Source of the DNA: Leptolyngbyaceae cyanobacterium T60_A2020_046
Lineage (GTDB): Bacteria; Cyanobacteriota; Cyanobacteriia; Phormidesmidales; Phormidesmidaceae
Length of the DNA: 37,624 bases
Reading direction: 5' to 3'
Assembly: GCA_015272155.1 (NCBI GenBank)
Contig: JACYME010000034.1
Span: 1 to 37,624 of the forward strand
Shown here: piece after piece, positions 32,059-37,624 of the stretch
Layout: every line of letters starts with the position of its first letter
How positions within the stretch are numbered: position 1 is the stretch's first letter
The notes under the pieces: model-generated
What the model saw: the letters and a program-made list of their open reading frames with translations, nothing else
Told to the model about the DNA's origin: nothing
The model's database searches: none
Program-made: the position numbers and the translations under genes

Positions 32059-32907
32059 CTGCGGAGCTGAGTGTCAGCAATTTCACCGCGCAGACCGCAG
32101 GCAAGAGCAACCTTCGACAAACTCAGACTAAGGGAGCATCCTCCGTCTGAGGGAGCTCCCACGGGAAAGCCCCCAAATAAATGGACATTGCCGCTCAAAG
32201 CCACCGGGCTAGGGGATGCGCAGAAAAATCGGTCGGTGGCAGTGACTGCCCTTCTGAGCCCCGCATGGCGAGACAACGGAACTGAGCTGTGATCAGGGGT
32301 TTGATCAACTTACCGCCTCAGTTTGTATTGTAAAGCACCTTCAGCGACCCTGGGGTTTCATCGTGCCCAGTTCTGACACTCAGAACCGCACCGGACACAC
32401 GAGCCGTAAGATTTTGACATGATTCACCCGCGCCACCCCATCCCGAGATTACAGCACCAGCAGCCGTCACTTGGGCCTCTAGAACAATGCCCGCAATCGC
32501 GCAAGCTTTTTTGGAAAAATTGCCGCGATCGCCTGCCAACCGCACAATCACCCAGCACACTGGGGACGTGTCCGATCATTCCGCGTTTAGGAGCCCTACC
32601 TTCATGCTGCAATATCGGCTTTTGCCCGTTGATTTACCCTGCGACCGCATCCCAGCCCCAGACGATGGAACGAAAGAGATGACATCCTTAAGATTTGCCT
32701 TATACCTGTGAGGAAAACCCAAAGATTTTCACACAGAGTAACAAACCTGAAGAAACGTTACATCGCCACAAATGTTCAGTTTCTTTAGCTTCGCGATCGC
32801 TAAAATATCGCGTTGGCAACTAATTTTCGGAAATGGGTTGCTATATTGTAGGCAACTCGGGTATAACCGCCTCAAATACAAGGCATTTCTACACAGATAT
32901 CACTCCC
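32059..32907. promoter_or_regulatory. 849-base divergent region upstream of the sigma factor
   Basis: No strong gene is seen. A 35-codon ORF at 32604-32711 (MLQYRLLPVDLPCDRIPAPD) has AGGAG 11 bases upstream; its status is doubtful. CTCAGAC ... GTCTGAG near 32124-32154 and ACCCAGC/GGGG-type hairpins near 32548-32566 are present. TAAAAT at 32801-32806 could be a -10 box about 100 bases before the sigma factor ATG. The length allows a long leader or a small RNA. Confidence 0.35.
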
Positions 32908-34083
32908 ATGACAGCCTCCTTTGATCTTCCCGAAAGCACATCCGAAACTTGGGCTGATATCGGCCTTGTCGAGACTCTGCCAGAGTCTATCGGTGCTACA
33001 GAAGCAGCACCACCGCCCGCCTCAAATCCCGATAAGGATCTCCTTTCTTGGGAGGATGAGAATGACGTGACGGCCCACTACAGCCAAGGCGATACTCTCG
33101 CCGAAATTGGTCTTCCAGGGTATCAAAAAACGATCACAGACGATGCCGTTGGAGCCTTCTTTAAAGAGATGGCTCGCTACCCGCTACTCAAGCCGAGTGA
33201 AGAAATCGAACTCGCGCGTCAAGTTCGCTTCCTGAGCGAGGTTGAGGAACTTCGCGATCGCCTTGCCGAAGCCAGAGAACGCCCCCCTTCACTATCAGAA
33301 ATTGCCGCAGAACTGGGCCTGAGTGATGCCCAACTGCGACAAAAGCTGCACCAAGGCCGGGCCGCCAAGCGACGGATGATTCGCTCTAACCTGCGACTCG
33401 TCGTTTCCATCGCGAAACGCTACTTAAATCGCGGCGTTCCTTTCCTGGATTTAATTCAAGAAGGTGCCCTGGGCCTCAACCGCGCAACGGAAAAATTTGA
33501 CCCCGACAAGGGTTACAAATTTTCCACCTACGCCTACTGGTGGATTCGTCAGGGCATCACCCGCACGATCGCCAACGATGCCCGCACCATTCGCCTCCCC
33601 ATTCATATCGTTGAAAAGCTCAACAAGCTAAAAAAAGCCCACCGAGAACTGCGCCGCGAATTACAGCGCAACCCCACCGAGGCAGAGCTGGCCGAGTCCC
33701 TCGATATGACCGCCGATCAACTGCGGAGTTTGCAGCAAGTGCGGCGGCGATCGCTCTCCCTCAACCACCGCGTTGGCAAAGGGGAAGATACCGAACTGAT
33801 GGAATTGCTTGAGGATGGGAATACCCAATCTCCAGAATCAAAAATCAGCGAATCGATGATGCGTCAGGAAATCACCAGCGTGCTGGCAGAAGTCTTGACT
33901 GAGCGCGAAAAAGACATCATCACCCTGCGCTACGGCCTCGCCACTGGAGAAACCCACACCCTCGAAGAAGTCGGGGGAATGTTCAACCTTTCCCGGGAGC
34001 GGGTGCGCCAAATTCAAACCAAAGCGATGCGCAAACTCCGGCGACCCCAAGTCGCTGCTCGGCTGCGGGGCTGGCTGCGCTAA
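32908..34083 (+). CDS. group 2 sigma-70 factor (SigB/C/D-type)
   Basis: 391 residues from ATG 32908; the frame is open 25 codons further but without a site. No region 1.1. Region 1.2 is DDAVGAFFKEMARYPLLKPS. Region 2 has RSNLRLVVSIAKRYLNRGVP, FLDLIQEGALGLNRATEKFD and YKFSTYAYWWIRQGITRTIA. Region 3 follows (RRELQRNPTEAELAESLDMT). Region 4 is LTEREKDIITLRYGLATGET with the SRERVRQIQTKAMRKLRRP helix-turn-helix. It is a non-essential, stress- or nutrient-responsive sigma of the cyanobacterial group 2. The FFKEMARYPLL string suggests SigC, which I cannot confirm. Confidence 0.93.
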   Translation: MTASFDLPESTSETWADIGLVETLPESIGATEAAPPPASNPDKDLLSWEDENDVTAHYSQGDTLAEIGLPGYQKTITDDAVGAFFKEMARYPLLKPSEEIELARQVRFLSEVEELRDRLAEARERPPSLSEIAAELGLSDAQLRQKLHQGRAAKRRMIRSNLRLVVSIAKRYLNRGVPFLDLIQEGALGLNRATEKFDPDKGYKFSTYAYWWIRQGITRTIANDARTIRLPIHIVEKLNKLKKAHRELRRELQRNPTEAELAESLDMTADQLRSLQQVRRRSLSLNHRVGKGEDTELMELLEDGNTQSPESKISESMMRQEITSVLAEVLTEREKDIITLRYGLATGETHTLEEVGGMFNLSRERVRQIQTKAMRKLRRPQVAARLRGWLR

Positions 34084-34261
34084 GCCTTGCCAGGCAAGCC
34101 ATTGCGGCGGTGATTGTGCCTGCTTGTGGTCAATTTTTCGTCCTGTCCATTCATCAAAAAACAGATCACGCCTCAGGATTTTCCGTTGCGTGGTGCGAAT
34201 TGAACGGGCAACGCGATCGCAGGGCCGACCGTAGTCTTTCAGACAGCTCTTGCCCCACATT

Positions 34262-34279
34262 CTCTCTATGATTAGAGAG
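34262..34279 (+). promoter_or_regulatory. palindrome over a likely -10 box of the GpgS gene
   Basis: CTCTCTA-TGAT-TAGAGAG is a perfect 7-bp inverted repeat. TATGAT (34267-34272) at its centre is a good -10 hexamer. The translation start follows 28 bases later. A repressor bound here would cover the -10 box, or the same sequence could fold in RNA. Confidence 0.45.
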
Positions 34280-34300
34280 CAGTGCAGGGGGATAGTTTTC

Positions 34301-35596
34301 ATGGACTACAAGCAAGATCTCATCACCACAATCCACGACTTAGGGTGTAATTTAGATCGCCTCGACGATCGCCTCACCGAGCTGAGCCAGTCGCTGCCCA
34401 CCGCAATTCTGATTCCCTCACTTTACGAAGAGCTAGCGCGCCCTGCCCTAGCCCAGATTCGCGATCATCTATCGCGATGTCGGTTTGTGAATACTGTGGT
34501 CATCAGCCTCTATGCCGACACAGAGGCCCAATATCGCCATGCCGTCGAGTTCTTTCGCCCGCTGCCCCAGCCCACCTATGTGCTGTGGGAAAATGGCCCC
34601 CGAGTCACGGCAATTTTGGGGGCGCTGCAAGAGCGGGGGCTGGATCTGATGCGCCACAGCGGCAAGGGTCGAGCGGTGTGGCTAGGGCTGGGGCTGGCCT
34701 CCCTTGAAGCTACCGCGATCGCCCTCCACGACGCCGATATCATCACCTACGATCGCGCCTATCCCCTCAAGCTCCTCTTTCCCCTACTCGAACGCGAGTT
34801 TGGCATCGCCTTCAGCAAAGCCTATTACACTCGGCTGAGCGATGCCCCCCGACGGATGCACGGGCGCGTCACCCGCCTGTTTGTGATGCCCCTCATCACC
34901 TCCCTGATGGATTTGTTTGGGGCGCGCGATTACCTACGCTACCTAAATGCCTACCGCTATCCACTCTCAGGGGAATTTGCCCTCACCAGCGACCTCGCCC
35001 TCAACACGCGCATTCCCGCCAACTGGGGGCTAGAGGTAGGATTACTCGCCGAGGTCTACCGCAATGTCGCCCTCAAACGCATCGCCCAGGTGGATTTGGG
35101 AATTTTTGAGCACAAGCACCAAGGCATCGGCACCTCCGCCAACCAAGGGCTGCAAAAAATGTGCCGCGACATTTTGCAATCCGTGTTACGCACCCTCACG
35201 GAAACAGAACAGGTGGTCGTCACGCGTGACCACATTCGCGCCCTGCGGGTGAAGTTTCGGCGCGAGGCCCAAAACCTGACCCGGCAGTACTTTGTCGATG
35301 CTCGCTTCAACGACATTGACTATGATCGCCACCAAGAAGAAGCCACCCTCGAAGAATTTGAGCAGGTGATTTTGCAGGCCGGCGAGCAGTATTTAGATGA
35401 CCCTACCGGAGCCCAAATCCCAGACTGGACGAGAGCGCTGGCGGTTATGCCCGACCTGCGCGAGCAGTTGCGGGATGCGACGGTGGCTGACATGGCCGAT
35501 GTGCGCGAAAGCCCCCGCGTTAAACCCGCGACGGAACTCCCGCCCCCGCCGCCCGTGCCGATCTCCACATCCCTAACCGGACGACTCTATGGGTAA
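34301..35596 (+). CDS. gpgS: glucosyl-3-phosphoglycerate synthase-like glycosyltransferase
   Basis: 431 residues from ATG 34301 (MDYKQDLITT), with GGGGGA 8 bases upstream. The GT-A-type sequence matches the GpgS/GT81 pattern: VLWENGPRVTAILGALQERG for nucleotide-sugar, GKGRAVWLGLGLA, the metal-binding-type HDADIITY, and MHGRVTRLFVMPLITSLMDL. Acceptor-region PLSGEFAL and NWGLEVGLLAEVYRNVALKR follow, then IFEHKHQGIG. It would move glucose from an NDP-sugar to 3-phosphoglycerate, the first step to glucosylglycerate, a compatible solute. No gpgP phosphatase is next to it. The C-terminal 40 residues are Pro-rich. Confidence 0.82.
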   Translation: MDYKQDLITTIHDLGCNLDRLDDRLTELSQSLPTAILIPSLYEELARPALAQIRDHLSRCRFVNTVVISLYADTEAQYRHAVEFFRPLPQPTYVLWENGPRVTAILGALQERGLDLMRHSGKGRAVWLGLGLASLEATAIALHDADIITYDRAYPLKLLFPLLEREFGIAFSKAYYTRLSDAPRRMHGRVTRLFVMPLITSLMDLFGARDYLRYLNAYRYPLSGEFALTSDLALNTRIPANWGLEVGLLAEVYRNVALKRIAQVDLGIFEHKHQGIGTSANQGLQKMCRDILQSVLRTLTETEQVVVTRDHIRALRVKFRREAQNLTRQYFVDARFNDIDYDRHQEEATLEEFEQVILQAGEQYLDDPTGAQIPDWTRALAVMPDLREQLRDATVADMADVRESPRVKPATELPPPPPVPISTSLTGRLYG

Positions 35597-35612
35597 TCTC
35601 CATCCTGTGAAG

Positions 35613-35626
35613 CGCGCTGGAGCGCG
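35613..35626. terminator. short perfect hairpin between convergent genes
   Basis: CGCGCT-GG-AGCGCG lies 17 bases after the gpgS stop and 60 bases beyond the rsmI end. No T-run. A GGGTGA-rich, loosely repeated stretch follows at 35631-35662. Confidence 0.35.
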
Positions 35627-35685
35627 AGAGATGGGTGGTGAATGGGTGAGTGGGTGATGGGTGGCGTAAATTCAGCAAATGGTTC

Positions 35686-36633
35686 CTAGTCAGGGCTGTT
35701 GCTGAAGGCCTGGGGTTCTGTCTGGGAATCAGCCTCCCCGGTTGCGTCGGTGAGGCTGAGGGCGAGCTGGTAGAGGTCGCGGCGCGATCGCCCGGTGGTG
35801 TGGGCGAGTTGGCGGCTGGCCTGCGATCGCGACAACCCTGCGGCCATGAGGTCGTGCAGTTGGGTGATGAGGTCATCCTCAGAGAGGGGCGCGGGCTCAG
35901 CGACGGGGGCTCCAGCAATCACCAAGGTGAATTCACCGCGCGGCGGCTGGGCCTGAAAGTGGGCGATCGCATCGGCCAAAGTTCCGCGCCACACTTCTTC
36001 ATACTGTTTGGTCAGCTCACGGGCGATCGCGACTCGGCGATCGCCGCCCATCGCCAGTTGCAAATCGCCCAGGGTATCGAGCAGGCGGTGGGGCGCTTCG
36101 TAGAGCACGAGGGTGCGCGGTTCTGTGGCAAGGTGTTGCAAAACTGCGCGGCGATCGCGGCCTTTGGTGGGCAAAAATCCTTCAAAGGCAAAGGGCTGGG
36201 GCGGCAGACCAGAAATACATAACGCCGTCACCGCTGCCGTCGCGCTCGGGATGGGCACCATCGGAATCGCCGCCTCAGCGCAGGCTTCCACCAGCTCAAA
36301 GCCCGGATCCGAAATCCCCGGCATCCCCGCGTCGCTCACCAAGGCAAGAGAATGCCCGGTCTGCAAGTGGGCGATCAACTCCGGCAGGCGTTTGCGCCAG
36401 TTGTGGGCGTGGTAGCTGATCTGGGGCGTCGCGATCGCAAAATGATGCAGCAGCTTGCCCGTATGGCGCGTATCTTCAGCCGCAATCAGATCCACCTGTT
36501 TGAGCGTCTCCACCGCCCGAAAGGTCATATCCCCCAAATTGCCGATGGGCGTGCCCACGACATACAGCGTGCCGAAATTAAGCAGGCCAAAACTTTCCCC
36601 AGTTTTCACAGCCTTTTCCACAGGTTTTTCCAC
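35686..36633 (-). CDS. rsmI: 16S rRNA (cytidine-1402 2'-O)-methyltransferase
   Basis: 315 residues. This is the tetrapyrrole-methylase-like RsmI fold: GTLYVVGTPIGNLGDMTFRA, LIAAEDTRHTGKLLHHF, LVSDAGMPGISDPGFELV, PIPSATAAVTALCISGLPP and TKGRDRRAVLQHLATEPRTL. It methylates C1402 of 16S rRNA in the decoding centre with RsmH. No ATG precedes the core. The first GTG in frame (36631-36633, MEKPVEKAVK) is used; GTGs at codons 5 and 9 are alternatives. The sequence encoding this N-terminus overlaps a DnaA-box-like array. It runs divergently from the PfkB gene. Confidence 0.93.
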   Translation of the reverse strand: MEKPVEKAVKTGESFGLLNFGTLYVVGTPIGNLGDMTFRAVETLKQVDLIAAEDTRHTGKLLHHFAIATPQISYHAHNWRKRLPELIAHLQTGHSLALVSDAGMPGISDPGFELVEACAEAAIPMVPIPSATAAVTALCISGLPPQPFAFEGFLPTKGRDRRAVLQHLATEPRTLVLYEAPHRLLDTLGDLQLAMGGDRRVAIARELTKQYEEVWRGTLADAIAHFQAQPPRGEFTLVIAGAPVAEPAPLSEDDLITQLHDLMAAGLSRSQASRQLAHTTGRSRRDLYQLALSLTDATGEADSQTEPQAFSNSPD

Positions 36634-36646
36634 AGCCTTATCCCAA
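36603..36646 (+). promoter_or_regulatory. array of DnaA-box-like sequences
   Basis: TTTTCCACA, the usual cyanobacterial DnaA box, occurs perfectly at 36614-36622 and 36626-36634. A near copy, TTTTCACA, begins at 36603, and a poor one, TTATCCCAA, at 36638. Their starts are spaced 11, 12 and 12 bases, all in the same direction. The array spans the rsmI start and the divergent gap. Confidence 0.5.
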
Positions 36647-36721
36647 TCCTTCGCTCAGGGGAAGTCATCCCGCAGTCTGTGCTTCAGGATAGACGGAGGC
36701 GCTTCCCAGTGGAGGAAATTG

Positions 36722-37588
36722 GTGAAAACTGGAATCTTTGTGGGCCTTGTCACGCTGGATGTGATGTATCAAACCCAACTGCCCCTCGATGCGAATGAAA
36801 AGCGTGTGGCCGATGCGGTGTTGCTGGCAGCGGGTGGCCCGGCAACCAACGCCGCGATCGCCTTTCAAGCCTTGGGCAATCGCGCCATCCTGATCGGGGC
36901 ATTGGGCAAGCACCCCCTCAGCAGCATTGTGCGCGAAGATCTAATCCAACATGGGGTGACGTTCCTTGACCTCACCCCCGAAGCGACCCAGCCGCCATCC
37001 TTTTCGTCCATTGTGGCAGCGGCGGCAACGGGCGATCGCGCCGTCATTTCCCGCAATGCGATGGATCAGCCCGCCCCCCCTGAATTGCCCCCCATCGCCA
37101 CCCTCACCGAGGCCGATGTGGTGTTGGTGGATGGTCATCAAATGGCTTTGGGAGCAACCCTAGCCCAAATGGCACAGCAGCGCCAGATTCCCGTGGTGGT
37201 AGATGGCGGCAGTTGGAAGCCTGGGTTTGAAACAGTCTTGTCCAGCGCGACAGCGGCAGTCGTGTCCGAGGCGTTTCGCCCGCCGGGGTGCGCCTCCGTT
37301 GAGGCGGCGGTGTCGTACCTGCAACGGATTGGGATGCCGCAGATTGTGGTGACGCGCGGCGGGCGATCGCTGCTCTATTGGGAGGGCGATCGCCAGGGCG
37401 ACTGGGCCGTCCCAACCGTCAACGCGGTGGATACCCTAGGGGCAGGAGATATCTTTCACGGCGCCTTTTGTCACGGCATCGCCCATCAGTTGGAGCTGCT
37501 CGCCACCCTAGAGCAAGCCGCGCAGACGGCAGCCCTGTCTTGTCAGTTTTTTGGCACCCGCGCCTGGATTCCGCACCTGATGCCCTAA
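36722..37588 (+). CDS. PfkB-family carbohydrate kinase
   Basis: 288 residues from GTG 36722, with GGAGG 6 bases upstream. Ribokinase-like fold: an N-terminal LDVMYQTQLPLDAN strand, the sugar-binding GGPATNAAIAFQALGNRAIL motif, LVDGHQMALGATL, and VVVDGGSWKPGFETVLSSAT. PfkB signature 2, AVDTLGAGDIFHGAFCHGIA, holds the catalytic Asp and the anion hole. The specific sugar cannot be told. It is transcribed divergently from rsmI, with 88 bases between the starts. Confidence 0.9.
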   Translation: MKTGIFVGLVTLDVMYQTQLPLDANEKRVADAVLLAAGGPATNAAIAFQALGNRAILIGALGKHPLSSIVREDLIQHGVTFLDLTPEATQPPSFSSIVAAAATGDRAVISRNAMDQPAPPELPPIATLTEADVVLVDGHQMALGATLAQMAQQRQIPVVVDGGSWKPGFETVLSSATAAVVSEAFRPPGCASVEAAVSYLQRIGMPQIVVTRGGRSLLYWEGDRQGDWAVPTVNAVDTLGAGDIFHGAFCHGIAHQLELLATLEQAAQTAALSCQFFGTRAWIPHLMP

Positions 37589-37624
37589 ACCGTGAGGGAG
37601 AATGCAGGGAATTCAAAATTCAAA

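Noticed and set aside
32419-32682. 87-codon ORF in the sigma factor upstream region
   Set aside because: Pro/Cys-rich, no ribosome binding site and no recognisable fold.

Overview
The window looks like ordinary chromosome of a moderately GC-rich cyanobacterium. Two things support this. The HIP1 octamer GCGATCGC occurs many dozens of times, in genes and between them. Many genes also belong to families that are largely cyanobacterial: LL-diaminopimelate aminotransferase, a TGD1/MlaE-like permease, a DUF1400 protein, a DUF4359 protein, a group 2 sigma factor, a GpgS-type glucosyltransferase and a two-domain SagB-like oxidoreductase. The genus cannot be fixed from the sequence alone.

Layout. 1-5120: a 24-residue membrane peptide gene, a Fur/PerR-like repressor and a leftward run of four envelope-protein genes of unknown function. 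5121-9960: an MlaE-type lipid-transport permease, a pentapeptide-repeat protein, a methyltransferase with a membrane-anchored partner, a small Cys-containing protein and a secreted PPC-domain protein. 10134-13941: tRNA-Phe and tRNA-His face each other with their 3' ends inward. They enclose about 3.7 kb of accessory DNA: two truncated tyrosine-recombinase genes (one just inside each tRNA), a frameshifted gene, an ORF with an in-frame stop, several tiny membrane-protein genes and a Uma2-like nuclease. I read this as the worn-down remains of one or two integrative elements. 14210-29420: housekeeping and metabolism, with siroheme genes (sirB, cobA), def, proS, a DUF2993 protein, a GerMN lipoprotein-like protein, the SagB-like enzyme, dapL, a cupin and several secreted proteins. 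29611-37588: a PAS-PAS-PAS-GAF-GGDEF diguanylate cyclase, a group 2 sigma factor with a long upstream region, GpgS, RsmI and a PfkB sugar kinase.

Working together. sirB and cobA supply two of the steps from uroporphyrinogen III to siroheme. proS and the DUF2993 gene overlap by one base and are probably translationally coupled. The cupin and lipoprotein genes overlap by 14 bases, and the YtkA-like and DUF1400 genes are 11 bases apart. GpgS probably starts glucosylglycerate synthesis, a compatible-solute pathway.

I did not find a clear, complete, undescribed system. The best leads are the tRNA-to-tRNA island, a regularly spaced DnaA-box-like array at the rsmI start, a chromophore-type GAF domain that seems to have lost its cysteine, a palindrome over the likely gpgS -10 box, and several dispersed palindromic repeats. 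All functional calls rest on motif recognition by eye; no database search was run.
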